DNA of 37,923 bases from Patescibacteria group bacterium (GTDB lineage Bacteria > Patescibacteriota > Minisyncoccia > RBG-13-40-8-A), in contig JAKJED010000007.1 of the NCBI GenBank assembly GCA_022705575.1, positions 1 to 37,923 of the forward strand. The letters are read 5' to 3'. Positions within the stretch are counted from its first letter, which is position 1, and every line of letters begins with the position of its first letter. The notes beneath the pieces are model-generated. The model worked only from the letters and a program-made list of their open reading frames with translations. It had not been told where the DNA came from and searched no databases. The translations under genes and the position numbers were made by a program. This document shows, in pieces, positions 14,906 to 23,010 of this stretch.

Positions 14906-14995
14906 TTTGCTTTAATAATCGCTTTAACAATCACTGTTTGCTTTAATAATCACTGTTTGCTTTAATAATCGCTTTAATAATCACTGTTTGCTTTT
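14906..14995. repeat. Nested tandem repeat (CTTTAATAATC units)
   Basis: TTTGCTTTAATAATC starts at 14906, 14937 (variant), 14956 and 14987, at intervals of 31, 19 and 31 bp built from 12-bp (CTTTAATAATCG) and 19-bp (ending CACTGTTTG) subunits. It lies between converging genes, just beyond the recR stop. Confidence 0.75.
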
Positions 14996-15054
14996 CTTCT
15001 TTTATATTATTTATTCTTCCTTTTTTTGCACTATTTGTTTTTTCTTCATGTTGT

Positions 15055-15693
15055 TTATTTTCTTCCTAATAATGCATTAGTAAGGGTATCTTCGTCCATA
15101 TATTCTAGTTCCGAACCGGTAGATAGTCCGCGTCCCAGACGGGTTATTTTTAATTCCGGATAAGTTTTTTTAAGCTCTTCAAATTGTCTTGCTGCATACA
15201 GGGCGATTATTTCGCCTTCGGTTGTTGCATTGGTAGCAATAATAATTTCGTTTAATTTTTTGATTTGTCCCGAATTTGTTGAAGGAGATTTTTTAATTCG
15301 TAATACTAAATTTTTTAATCGGTTTAACTGAACATTTTCGTCTTCTGTGCCAATAACATAATAAATTCCATTATAACGTTTGGTACGTTCTATTGATTCA
15401 ATGTCGGTGTCTTTTTCAATTACGCATATTGTGGATCTGTCGCGATTTTTATCTTTGCAAATTTCACAAAGATCAAGTTTTGTTGTGACGTGAGCAGAAA
15501 CGGGCTCAATACATTTATTGCAAAAGTGGCAGTATTTTACTTTTTTTAAGATAAATAATTTTTTGGCAAATTTTTCAATTTCTTCCCTGGGTTCGTTCAG
15601 TAGGTAAAAAACAAAACGCGCTGCTTGTCGTGGTCCGACTGACGGCAGTTTTGCGAATTCATCAATTAGGTGTTGGATTGAACGTGGTAACAT
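15055..15693 (-). CDS. recR: Recombination mediator RecR
   Basis: A 212-residue protein (E. coli 201). It begins with the helix-hairpin-helix region IDEFAKLPSVGPRQAARFVF. A Cys4 zinc finger (CHFCNKC...CEIC) is followed by a Toprim domain with ICVIEKDTDIESIERT, IIIATNATTEGEIIALY and RLGRGLSTGSELEYMDEDTL. Inside the Toprim domain, between a helix and the strand IIIATN, an extra SPSTNSGQ is present that standard RecR lacks and that corresponds to a repeat sequence. RecR loads RecA at gaps with RecF/RecO. It is followed upstream on the same strand by dnaB (33-nt gap), so they may be co-transcribed in the order dnaB-recR. Confidence 0.96.
   Translation of the reverse strand: MLPRSIQHLIDEFAKLPSVGPRQAARFVFYLLNEPREEIEKFAKKLFILKKVKYCHFCNKCIEPVSAHVTTKLDLCEICKDKNRDRSTICVIEKDTDIESIERTKRYNGIYYVIGTEDENVQLNRLKNLVLRIKKSPSTNSGQIKKLNEIIIATNATTEGEIIALYAARQFEELKKTYPELKITRLGRGLSTGSELEYMDEDTLTNALLGRK
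15265..15286 (-). repeat. Repeat-derived in-frame insert in recR
   Basis: On the minus strand TCCTTCAACAAATTCGGGAC encodes PSTNSG(Q). It resembles the dispersed TCCTTCGACAAGCTCAGGAC-type repeat, which I recall being translated as PSTSSGQ-like peptides in CPR proteins. It falls in a loop of the Toprim domain. Confidence 0.55.
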
Positions 15694-15726
15694 TAAAATA
15701 ATTGGGTCAATTAGAATAATTAGAAA

Positions 15727-17091
15727 TTATTCATCATATTGTTTTGCTAAATTTTGGAAACTTACTTTATCTTGATTAAAATAAAGTTCAACACTTCCAG
15801 TTGGACCGTTTCTGTGTTTAGCAATGATAATTTCGGCAATATTTTTCTTTTCAGAATTTTTATGTGCTAAATCTTCTCGAAATATTAATAAAACCACATC
15901 AGCATCTTGTTCCAAGGAACCGGATTCTCTCAAATCTGATAAACGCGGTCTTTTATCTTCTCTTTGTTCGGATGCGCGTGACAATTGAGAAATTGCCAAT
16001 ACCGGAATATCTAATTCGCGCGCAAGCGCTTTTAATGATCTAGAAATTTCGGTCATTTGTTGAACGGGATTAGATTGGCTACCGGTAGGATTAATTAATT
16101 GAATATAATCGATTACAATTAATCCCAGGTCATGTTCTGATTGCAATCTTCTTGCTTTGGTTTTAATTTCAAGTACTGTAGAGGCCGCGGTATCATCGAT
16201 AAAAATCGGAGCATCAGAAAGTATGCCCATTGCTTCTTGAATTTTGGTAAAATCATTGTCTTCTCCTTTATCGGACAATCTTCCGGTTCTTAATTTCCAT
16301 AAATCAATATTTGCTTCAGAGCAAAGAATTCTGTCAACTAATTGGGATGCGGACATTTCTAAACTAAAAAGTCCGACCGCTTTTTTAGTGTTTATGGCAA
16401 CATTTCTAGCGATGTCTAAAGCAAGCGTTGTTTTTCCGATACTTGGTCTTGCTGCTAAAATAATATAATCAGATTTTTGTAATCCGGCCAAAATATTATC
16501 TATATCTTTAAATCCTGTCGAAATCCCACGTAAGGTTCCGCCTTCATGTTTATGTAGTTGGTCGATTCTATCGAATGCTTCTTCTAGTGCGGGTTTAATT
16601 GGTGTAAAATATTGTTTTAATGATTTTTGTGATACGGAAAAAATATTTTTTTCTGCTTGGTCTAAGATGTTTTCGATGTCTTGCGATTCTTCGAAACTTA
16701 GTTGTGTGATATCGTATGCCGCATCAATTAGATCTCTCAATAATTTTTTTCTTTGAACAATTTTTGCATAATATACGACATTGGAAGCGGTGGGCACGGA
16801 ATTTACTAGATTTGTAAGATATGTTGAACCCCCGATTTCTTTTAGTAATTCTTTTGTTTCAAGACGGGAAGAAACAGTTAAAATATCGATTGCTTCATTT
16901 TTTTCAAAAAGCTCGATCATTGTTTCGTAAATATGGCGATGAGTATCGCGATAGAAGTCTTCTGGTCTTAAAATATCAGCCACCTTAATAATTGCTTTTT
17001 TATTCAAAAGTAATGAACCGAGAACAGATTGTTCGGCCTCAATGCTTTGTGGTGGAAGCTTATCTAATTTTTCTTTATTATTTTTTGCCAT
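15727..17091 (-). CDS. dnaB: Replicative DNA helicase DnaB
   Basis: A 454-residue hexameric helicase. The N-terminal domain starts KLPPQSIEAEQSVLGSLLLN, as is typical, and residues ~180-450 form the RecA-like C-terminal domain: GISTGFKDIDNILAGLQKSD, Walker A ARPSIGKTTLALDIA, GLFSLEMSASQLVDRILCSE, Walker B LIVIDYIQLI, the arginine-finger region SDLRESGSLEQDADVV, and KHRNGPTGSVELYF. No intein. The length is normal. On the minus strand a TAAAAT box lies 6 nt before the ATG, just after the cysS terminator, so it probably has its own promoter and reads on into recR. Confidence 0.97.
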   Translation of the reverse strand: MAKNNKEKLDKLPPQSIEAEQSVLGSLLLNKKAIIKVADILRPEDFYRDTHRHIYETMIELFEKNEAIDILTVSSRLETKELLKEIGGSTYLTNLVNSVPTASNVVYYAKIVQRKKLLRDLIDAAYDITQLSFEESQDIENILDQAEKNIFSVSQKSLKQYFTPIKPALEEAFDRIDQLHKHEGGTLRGISTGFKDIDNILAGLQKSDYIILAARPSIGKTTLALDIARNVAINTKKAVGLFSLEMSASQLVDRILCSEANIDLWKLRTGRLSDKGEDNDFTKIQEAMGILSDAPIFIDDTAASTVLEIKTKARRLQSEHDLGLIVIDYIQLINPTGSQSNPVQQMTEISRSLKALARELDIPVLAISQLSRASEQREDKRPRLSDLRESGSLEQDADVVLLIFREDLAHKNSEKKNIAEIIIAKHRNGPTGSVELYFNQDKVSFQNLAKQYDE

Positions 17092-17110
17092 GCCTTAATT
17101 TTATCAATCG

Positions 17111-17136
17111 AAAAGCCCGTAGTCAAACGGGCTTTT
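17111..17136 (-). terminator. Terminator between cysS and dnaB
   Basis: AAAAGCCCGT (17111-17120) pairs perfectly with ACGGGCTTTT (17127-17136). It lies 28 nt beyond the cysS stop in the minus direction, with a T-run at the end of the stem. Confidence 0.85.
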
Positions 17137-17163
17137 GATAAAAACTTGTTAGTAATCTGTGGG

Positions 17164-18561
17164 CTATATTTTCTTTAATTTTTGTCCTTTCGGCGTATCT
17201 TCGACAAGATAACCAAGAGATTTTATTTTGTCGCGTAATTCGTCGGATTTTTGCCAATTTTTATTTTTTCTTGCGTTTTCGCGTTCTTGAAGCAGTTTTT
17301 GAATTGATGCAGAAATGTTTATTTTTTCTTTTTTTTGTAAATCTAATCCAAAAATTTTATCCATTTCTTTAATTGTATGAATTTTCCCCATTGCCTTTTT
17401 GTCTCTTACTAATTTCCATAATATACTTAGGGCTTTTGGCACATCTAAGTCGTCGTTGATTGCCGAGTTGAATTGTTTTAAATATTTTCTGCTGATTCTT
17501 TTATCGTTTTTCAATTCAGAAATAATATTTTTTAATCTGTTATATGCATCTTGCGCGCTTTGTAATGATTCTAAGGAAAAATTTAATGGGTCGCGGTAAT
17601 GAGTGATAAAAGTCAAATAGCGGAAAGCGAGTGGATTAAATCCTTTTTCTTGTAATTCTGAAATTGTATAAAGTCCGCCAGTACTTTTTGAAATCTTTTC
17701 TCCTTTAAAATTCAAAAAATCTCCATGCAGCCAATAATTCACGAATTTTTTTCCGGTCGCTGTTTCTGATTGAGCAATTTCATTGGTGTGATGTACTGGA
17801 ATGTGATCAATTCCTCCGGTGTGAATATCAATGTGTTCGCCCAAATATTTCATTGACATTGCTGAGCATTCAATGTGCCATCCTGGAAATCCAACCCCCC
17901 AAGGGCTTTCCCATTCTTGCTGCCTTTTTGGCAGAAGTTTTCCGTTAGCGTTCATTAATGGCGAAAATTTCCACAATGCAAAATCAGTGATATTTTTCTT
18001 TTCACCTATTTCAATTCTTTTGCCTGCCTCTAATCCTTGTTTGTTTAATTTTGCAAGCTTTCCATAATCTTTTAGTTTAGAAGTATCAAAATAAATTCCG
18101 TCAGATGTTTTATAAGTAACTCCTTTTTTCTCTAATTTTTTTATTAATTTAATTTGCTCTTTAATATGTTGAGTTGCTTTGCACCAGATATTTGGTTCTG
18201 CGATGTTTAGTTTTTTAAAATCATTTTTAAATTCCTGCCAATAAAAATTCGCAATAACTTCAGCTTTTTTGTGTTCGCGTAAAACAGCTTTTTCCATTTT
18301 ATCTTCACCTTCATCAGCATCAGAAGTTAGGTGCCCAACATCAGTAACATTTATTACGTGTTTAACTTTGTATTTATCGTAAAGAAAAACTCTTTTTAAA
18401 ACATCAGCAAAAATATAACTTCTTAAATTCCCGATGTGTTGATACCAATAAACAGTTGGACCACAGGTATAAATTCCAACAAAACCCTTTTTAATGGGTT
18501 TAAAAATTTCTTTTCGTCGCGAAAGAGTATTGTAAAGTTTAATTTTCGAAAATTTAGTCAT
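17164..18561 (-). CDS. cysS: Cysteine--tRNA ligase
   Basis: A 465-residue class I synthetase of normal length (E. coli 461). The zinc/HIGH region is YTCGPTVYWYQHIGNLRSYI and the catalytic core includes the zinc ligands in GWHIECSAMSMKYLGEHID and HHTNEIAQSE. The KMSKS loop is KISKST. The C-terminal helical DALR-like region ends NWQKSDELRDKIKSLGYLVE and then DTPKGQ, as in standard CysRS. It is monocistronic, with a terminator after the stop. Upstream lies a short AT-rich gaaattagaaattt stretch and the end of corA. Confidence 0.97.
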   Translation of the reverse strand: MTKFSKIKLYNTLSRRKEIFKPIKKGFVGIYTCGPTVYWYQHIGNLRSYIFADVLKRVFLYDKYKVKHVINVTDVGHLTSDADEGEDKMEKAVLREHKKAEVIANFYWQEFKNDFKKLNIAEPNIWCKATQHIKEQIKLIKKLEKKGVTYKTSDGIYFDTSKLKDYGKLAKLNKQGLEAGKRIEIGEKKNITDFALWKFSPLMNANGKLLPKRQQEWESPWGVGFPGWHIECSAMSMKYLGEHIDIHTGGIDHIPVHHTNEIAQSETATGKKFVNYWLHGDFLNFKGEKISKSTGGLYTISELQEKGFNPLAFRYLTFITHYRDPLNFSLESLQSAQDAYNRLKNIISELKNDKRISRKYLKQFNSAINDDLDVPKALSILWKLVRDKKAMGKIHTIKEMDKIFGLDLQKKEKINISASIQKLLQERENARKNKNWQKSDELRDKIKSLGYLVEDTPKGQKLKKI

Positions 18562-18601
18562 TGGAAATTGATTAGAAATTAGAAATTTGAAATTAGAAAT
18601 T

Positions 18602-18616
18602 CTTTGCGTAGCAAAG
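18602..18616 (-). terminator. Hairpin after corA
   Basis: CTTTGC (18602-18607) pairs with GCAAAG (18611-18616) around GTA. It directly follows the corA stop on the minus strand, with AT-rich sequence beyond. The stem is short, so it is a weak terminator call. Confidence 0.45.
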
Positions 18617-18618
18617 CG

Positions 18619-19533
18619 TTATAGCCATTTTTTCTTTTTGAAAATTATAATCATTATTATTGCCAATATAAACATTAATCCCGAGATTATCCAAAAGTCA
18701 TGCCGGTTTCCAATAATAGGATCATGGCGCGTGTTCATTCCAAAAATTCCGGCTAACAAACTTAATGGCAACATTATTCCCGTAAACAGGGTTAAAACTT
18801 TTATAATTCGATTTGTTTTATTAGAGAGTAAAGAATTATGAGATTCCTGCAAAGACTCAATTGCTTCTTTATGGTTATCTAAAAGCTCCCATACTCTTAA
18901 ATGGTCACCAATAATATCGTCAAAATAGGGAAGAGTTATTTGCCCGAAGAAATTAATGCTTCTGGTGCGCAGGGAATTTAAAATGGTCTCTTGCGGTTTA
19001 AGTGTTCTGCGAAAATCTAAGATATCACGTCTGATTATTGAAATTTCTTCTACTAGTTTTTCTTCATTTTTAGAATTATGATTTTTAAAAATTTTTCCTT
19101 CGAGTGCGTTTATTTTTTTTGTAATATGGTCGATTTGTCGGAAAGAGAATTTATTTAATTCTTGAAGTATGTAATAAAGTACGGAAGCGGCAGAATAATT
19201 AAATAAAGAATCTTCATTTCCAAATTGGCATTTTCCCCAAAGTTCTTGAAGTGGTTGAATTTTTCCATAACGTACGGTAATCAAAGAATATTTTGTAATT
19301 AAAAAATCGATCTCCATTGATTTACTGGTCTTCTCTTTGGGATGATAAATCGGAAAATGTAAAACCATATAAAGATAATTGTCATATTCTTCAACCTTGG
19401 GGCGCAGGGTGGGAGATTGAAGTTCTTTTAAGACAACGGGATGAAAATCTAAAGATTGAAGATACAGAATATCTTCTTTTTTAGGATCAACAATGTCAAC
19501 CCAGGTTAAATTTTTGATTTGAATTTTTTGCAT
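18619..19533 (-). CDS. corA: CorA-family magnesium/divalent metal channel
   Basis: A 304-residue protein. A soluble alpha/beta funnel domain occupies ~1-240, with SMEIDFLITKYSLITVRYG and a long helix carrying IEEISIIRRDILDFRRTLKP-like charged repeats. Two C-terminal membrane helices follow: ~242-264 (VLTLFTGIMLPLSLLAGIFG) and ~278-298. The signature GMN is at the end of the first helix (IFGMNTRHDP). Residues after it are polar, as expected for the periplasmic loop, though the usual acidic MPEL is changed. The C-terminus is very basic (FKKKKWL), which fits inside. A TATAAT box lies 8 nt before the start on the minus strand. Confidence 0.94.
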   Translation of the reverse strand: MQKIQIKNLTWVDIVDPKKEDILYLQSLDFHPVVLKELQSPTLRPKVEEYDNYLYMVLHFPIYHPKEKTSKSMEIDFLITKYSLITVRYGKIQPLQELWGKCQFGNEDSLFNYSAASVLYYILQELNKFSFRQIDHITKKINALEGKIFKNHNSKNEEKLVEEISIIRRDILDFRRTLKPQETILNSLRTRSINFFGQITLPYFDDIIGDHLRVWELLDNHKEAIESLQESHNSLLSNKTNRIIKVLTLFTGIMLPLSLLAGIFGMNTRHDPIIGNRHDFWIISGLMFILAIIMIIIFKKKKWL

Positions 19534-19541
19534 ACGATAAT

Positions 19542-19547
19542 ATTATA
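19542..19547 (-). promoter_or_regulatory. corA -10 box (leaderless candidate)
   Basis: TATAAT on the minus strand ends 8 nt before the corA ATG at 19533. No clear -35 box is seen. Confidence 0.55.
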
Positions 19548-19727
19548 TCATAAATTAAAATTATTTATATATGAAGTGACTCTATCATCAAATTTATCAG
19601 TATTAAATAAAAATAATCTTAAAATTAAGTTAAACCATATTAAATATATAGCAGCGTTTGCTTGAATAGAGCGGGGCTATTCGCCCTTGCGCCGCTTTTT
19701 AAATTATTAGTAAATTTGGTAGAAGGG

Positions 19728-19756
19728 TTGACACGGAAATTTTTATGCAATATATT
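19728..19756 (+). promoter_or_regulatory. hrcA operon promoter
   Basis: TTGACA (19728-19733), a 17-bp spacer and TATATT (19751-19756): consensus-like geometry. The CIRCE operator starts 5 nt after the -10 box, over the expected transcription start, so HrcA binding would block initiation. Confidence 0.9.
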
Positions 19757-19760
19757 TAAA

Positions 19761-19787
19761 TTAGCACTCTATTGACAAGAGTGCTAA
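19761..19787 (+). promoter_or_regulatory. CIRCE element (HrcA operator)
   Basis: TTAGCACTC (19761-19769), nine bases, GAGTGCTAA (19779-19787): a perfect match to the CIRCE consensus. It is the known binding site of HrcA, whose gene begins 29 nt downstream. Confidence 0.97.
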
Positions 19788-19816
19788 CCTCTCGATAAGC
19801 TTGGGGTAAAAATAAT

Positions 19817-20344
19817 ATGATGACAGAAAGACAAGGAAAAATATTAGAATTTATTGTTCGGGATTATGTTAAAAATTCTAAACCAGTAAGTTCAAAGTCA
19901 TTGGCCCAAAAAAAATTTGGAGTGAGTTCGGCGACTTTGCGCAATGAAATGATGGAATTGGAAAATGCGGGGTATTTAAGCCAGCCACACACTTCAGCGG
20001 GAAGAGTGCCAACAGAAAAAGCATATAGATTTTTTATAAATTTATCGGAAAATAAAAACGAAGCATTGGTTAAAATAAACGAAAAATCATCTGAAGATAT
20101 TTTTGAACAGCATTTTAATTATTTGTTTAAAGAAATCGGTGAAGAAACAACACAAGTATTTATTGGCAGGGACATTCCAATGATTAAAACCAAAAAATAC
20201 AGTTTGATTGTTACTGGACGTAAAAATCAAAATAAAAAGAACGAAATTTTTGGATTTTTAACCCCCACAAGAACAAATTATGATCATAATATTGCATTGA
20301 TTAATAAATTGAAAGAGATATTGGAAGATATGGATAATTTCTAA
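19817..20344 (+). CDS. hrcA: Compact heat-shock repressor HrcA
   Basis: A 175-residue protein against ~340 for typical HrcA. The winged-helix DNA-binding region is complete and well conserved: MTERQGKILEFIVRDYVKNS, SSATLRNEMMELENAGYLSQ, PHTSAGRVPTEKAYRFFI. After ~residue 80 the family's GAF-like/dimerisation core is mostly missing. The end (SLIVTGRKNQNKKNEIFGFL then TPTRTNYDHNIALINKLKEI) matches the last strand-helix part of full-length HrcA. So about half the sensor region has been removed internally. The perfect CIRCE just upstream shows that DNA recognition is retained. It heads the grpE-dnaK-dnaJ operon, with GroEL, the usual partner of HrcA folding, not in view. Confidence 0.93.
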   Translation: MMTERQGKILEFIVRDYVKNSKPVSSKSLAQKKFGVSSATLRNEMMELENAGYLSQPHTSAGRVPTEKAYRFFINLSENKNEALVKINEKSSEDIFEQHFNYLFKEIGEETTQVFIGRDIPMIKTKKYSLIVTGRKNQNKKNEIFGFLTPTRTNYDHNIALINKLKEILEDMDNF

Positions 20345-20389
20345 TTTTCAATTTTCATTGAATGTTTCATTGATTCATTGTAAATTGAT

Positions 20390-20430
20390 TGCCTGTCTGC
20401 CAAAACTACACTTGGCGTTGTGGGCGGGTA
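20390..20430. repeat. GC-rich repeat remnant between hrcA and grpE
   Basis: The block from GCCTGTCTGCC to TGGGCGGGT stands out from AT-rich flanks (attgtaaattgatt on both sides, a direct repeat). Its arms are imperfectly complementary and resemble the 1634-1653 palindrome. It may mark an insertion. Confidence 0.45.
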
Positions 20431-20461
20431 AATTGTAAATTGATAATTAATAATTTTTCAA

Positions 20462-20998
20462 ATGAACAAACAAGATAAAATTCAATATGTATCCGAAGAA
20501 TCAGATGATTCAAGTAAAAAAGTTGAGAAGATTAAGAATCATTTGAAACAATGCGAACAGGAACGCGCAGAATATTTGGCTGGATGGCAGAGAGCAAAGG
20601 CGGATTTGATTAATTATAGAAAAGAACAAGAAGCAAAGATTTCCGAGATTTTTAAATTTGCCAACGAAGGTTTAATTTATGAAATTTTGCCGATTTTAGA
20701 TAGTTTTGAAATTGCGATAAAATTTGAAGATGCCGCCACGCTTGCCGAAGGTAAGACGAGCGAGCCTCGCCAAAGGCAGGAGGGAATTAAACAATTATAT
20801 AATCAATTAAAAGGAATTTTAAAAAATCAAGGATTGGAAGAAATTAGTGCTGTGGGAGAAAAATTCAATCCCGAATTTCACGAAGCAATAGGGGAAGTCG
20901 AGGGGAAAGAGTCGGGAGTAATTGCCGAAGAAACGCAAAAAGGTTATAAATTTAATAGCAAAGTAATCCGAGCGTCAAAAGTAAAAGTAAATAAATAA
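20462..20998 (+). CDS. grpE: Nucleotide exchange factor GrpE
   Basis: A 178-residue protein that releases ADP from DnaK. The N-terminal helix is long and charged (ECEQERAEYLAGWQRAKADL-like, with YLAGWQRAKADLINYRKEQE). The middle has IYEILPILDSFEIAIKFED, and the C-terminal beta domain is typical: GKFNPEFHEAIGEV-like EKFNPEFHEAIGEVEGKESG and GYKFNSKVIRASKVKV. Residues ~91-106 (AATLAEGKTSEPRQRQ) are an insert between 'KFED' and 'EGIKQLYNQLKGILK', coded by a G+C-rich, partly palindromic block that looks unlike the rest of the gene. The operon position between hrcA and dnaK is standard. Confidence 0.96.
   Translation: MNKQDKIQYVSEESDDSSKKVEKIKNHLKQCEQERAEYLAGWQRAKADLINYRKEQEAKISEIFKFANEGLIYEILPILDSFEIAIKFEDAATLAEGKTSEPRQRQEGIKQLYNQLKGILKNQGLEEISAVGEKFNPEFHEAIGEVEGKESGVIAEETQKGYKFNSKVIRASKVKVNK
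20732..20778 (+). repeat. GC-rich in-frame insert in grpE
   Basis: It includes CTTGCC (20741-20746) opposite GGTAAG (20750-20755) and GCCT...AGGC (20764-20777). The block is G+C-rich in an AT-rich gene and encodes a peptide absent from standard GrpE. Confidence 0.6.
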
Positions 20999-21110
20999 AA
21001 AATAAATAAACTTAATCTAAGTAAATATTTTAATTTCGGTTTTGGGTTTTAAAATTAAATAATTTAAAATTTAATAAAAATTCAAAATTTGAAATTTAAA
21101 ATTTAAAAAT

Positions 21111-22976
21111 ATGAGTAAGATATTGGGTATTGATTTAGGCACGACTAATTCAGCAATGGCGATTGTTGAATCGGGCGAACCAAGAATAATTGAAAACAAA
21201 GAAGGGAACAGAACAACTCCTTCTATTGTTGCTGTTTCAAAAGCCAACGAAAGATTGGTTGGTCTTTTAGCAAAAAGACAAGCAGTAACTAATCCTAAAA
21301 ATACTATTTATTCTGTAAAACGATTAATTGGCAGAAGATTTTCTGATGCTGAAGTTCAACGTGATAAAAAGCTTTTACCTTATGATATTAGAGAATCAAA
21401 AGAGGGCGCGGTTGAAATTAAATTAAATGATAAATGGTATGGTCCAGCTGAAATTTCAGCAATGATTTTACAGAAATTAAAACAAGATGCCGAAGATAGA
21501 TTGGGAGAAAAAATTACCGAAGCGGTTATTACTGTTCCTGCATATTTTGATGATTCGCAAAGAAAAGCAACCATAGACGCCGGAGAAATTGCCGGACTAA
21601 AAGTAAAAAGAATCATCAACGAGCCAACTTCTGCTGCTCTGGCTTATGGTTTGAATAAAAAGAAAAATGAACAAATTGTAGTTTTTGATTTTGGAGGCGG
21701 AACATTTGATGTTTCTGTGTTGGAAGTTTCCAAGGATACAGTTGAGGTAAAAGCAACCGGAGGAGATACGCACTTGGGAGGAGATGATTTTGATCAGATT
21801 ATTATGAATTGGTTGGTTGATGAATTTAAAAAGCAGGAAGGAATTGATTTGTCTAAAGATCAATTGGCGGTGCAAAGATTAAAAGATGCCGCGGAAAAAG
21901 CAAAACACGAATTATCATCCGCTATTGAAACAGAAATAAATGTTCCATTTATAACTTCCAGCTCCGATGGACCGAAACATTTGAATATAAAATTTACTCG
22001 CGCAAAATTAGAAGATTTAGTTGATGAACGCATTGATAAGGCAATAAAAATTACCAAGCAAGTTGTTGATGATTCAGGATTTAAAATTTCTGATATTGAT
22101 GAAGTGGTTTTGGTCGGAGGACAAACTCGAATGCCGCTGATGCAGCAAAAAGTTAAAGAATTATTCGGAAAAGAACCGCACAAAGATATTAATCCCGATG
22201 AAGTGGTTGCATTAGGCGCTGCTGTGCAGGGTGGTATTTTTCAGGGCGATGTTAAAGATGTTTTATTGTTAGATGTTACGCCTTTATCGCTTGGGATTGA
22301 AACTTTGGGCGGAGTAATGACTAAATTGGTTGAAAAAAACACAACTATTCCAGCAGCAAAAAGTCAGATATTTTCTACTGCCGGAGATAACCAGCCGTCA
22401 GTAGAAATTCATGTGCTACAAGGGGAAAGACCAATGGCGGGTGACAATAAAACGTTGGGTAGATTTATTTTAGATGGTATTCCACCGGCGCCAAAAGGAA
22501 TTCCACAGATTGAAGTTACATTTGATTTGGATGCAAATGGCGTATTAAATGTAACTGCAGTTGACAAAGCAACAAATAAAAAACAATCAATTAGAATTGA
22601 AGCGTCTTCGGGTTTGTCTAAAGAAGACATTGAAAAAATGAAAAAAGATGCAGAATTACACGCCGAAGAGGATAAAAAGAAAAAAGAAATTGCTGATATT
22701 AAAAATTCAGCGGATACATTGGTATTTACAACTGAAAGAACAATGAAAGAATTCGGGAATAAAATAAAAGAAGAAAACAAAAAAGAAATTGAGGAAAAAA
22801 TTGAGGCATTGAAAAAAGTGAAAGATACCGACAACATAGAAGAGATTAAAATGGCGTCTGATGCTTTGTCTCAAGCAATCCAAAAAGTCGGATCAGAACT
22901 TTATAAAGCTCAACAGCAAGCGCAAAAGAAAGACGAAAAAAATCCAGATATTCAAGAAGGGGAGACGACAAAATAA
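21111..22976 (+). CDS. dnaK: Chaperone DnaK (Hsp70)
   Basis: A 621-residue Hsp70. The ATPase domain begins [20 protein letters not shown], with [48 protein letters not shown] and [17 protein letters not shown]. The linker is [20 protein letters not shown] (hydrophobic VLLLD). The substrate domain and helical lid follow, and the C-terminus is short and acidic/Gln-rich ([20 protein letters not shown]). All nucleotide-binding motifs look intact. A 112-nt AT-rich gap with aaatttaaaatt repeats separates it from grpE; no terminator is seen there, so one operon is likely. Confidence 0.98.
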   Translation: MSKILGIDLGTTNSAMAIVESGEPRIIENKEGNRTTPSIVAVSKANERLVGLLAKRQAVTNPKNTIYSVKRLIGRRFSDAEVQRDKKLLPYDIRESKEGAVEIKLNDKWYGPAEISAMILQKLKQDAEDRLGEKITEAVITVPAYFDDSQRKATIDAGEIAGLKVKRIINEPTSAALAYGLNKKKNEQIVVFDFGGGTFDVSVLEVSKDTVEVKATGGDTHLGGDDFDQIIMNWLVDEFKKQEGIDLSKDQLAVQRLKDAAEKAKHELSSAIETEINVPFITSSSDGPKHLNIKFTRAKLEDLVDERIDKAIKITKQVVDDSGFKISDIDEVVLVGGQTRMPLMQQKVKELFGKEPHKDINPDEVVALGAAVQGGIFQGDVKDVLLLDVTPLSLGIETLGGVMTKLVEKNTTIPAAKSQIFSTAGDNQPSVEIHVLQGERPMAGDNKTLGRFILDGIPPAPKGIPQIEVTFDLDANGVLNVTAVDKATNKKQSIRIEASSGLSKEDIEKMKKDAELHAEEDKKKKEIADIKNSADTLVFTTERTMKEFGNKIKEENKKEIEEKIEALKKVKDTDNIEEIKMASDALSQAIQKVGSELYKAQQQAQKKDEKNPDIQEGETTK

Positions 22977-23010
22977 ATTAACCCAATTAACCTAATTTCT
23001 AATTAACCTA

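Larger units (their letters stand above)
14754..15054. other. Gene-free convergent region between the Cas2-like gene and recR
   Basis: No coding frame is seen. The region holds the right inverted repeat (14824-14850), runs of ttttaatattt, and the 14906-14995 tandem array. Both neighbours end here. No classical GC-rich terminator is visible. Confidence 0.5.

Noticed and set aside
13963-14995. CRISPR array next to the Cas2-like gene
   Set aside because: Repeats are directly tandem or nested, without unique spacers of constant length, and no cas1 or effector gene is present.
19663-19705. Terminator or small RNA upstream of the hrcA promoter
   Set aside because: A GC-rich segment with AGCG...CGCT and a T-run can fold, but no gene or promoter leads into it and the stem is irregular.
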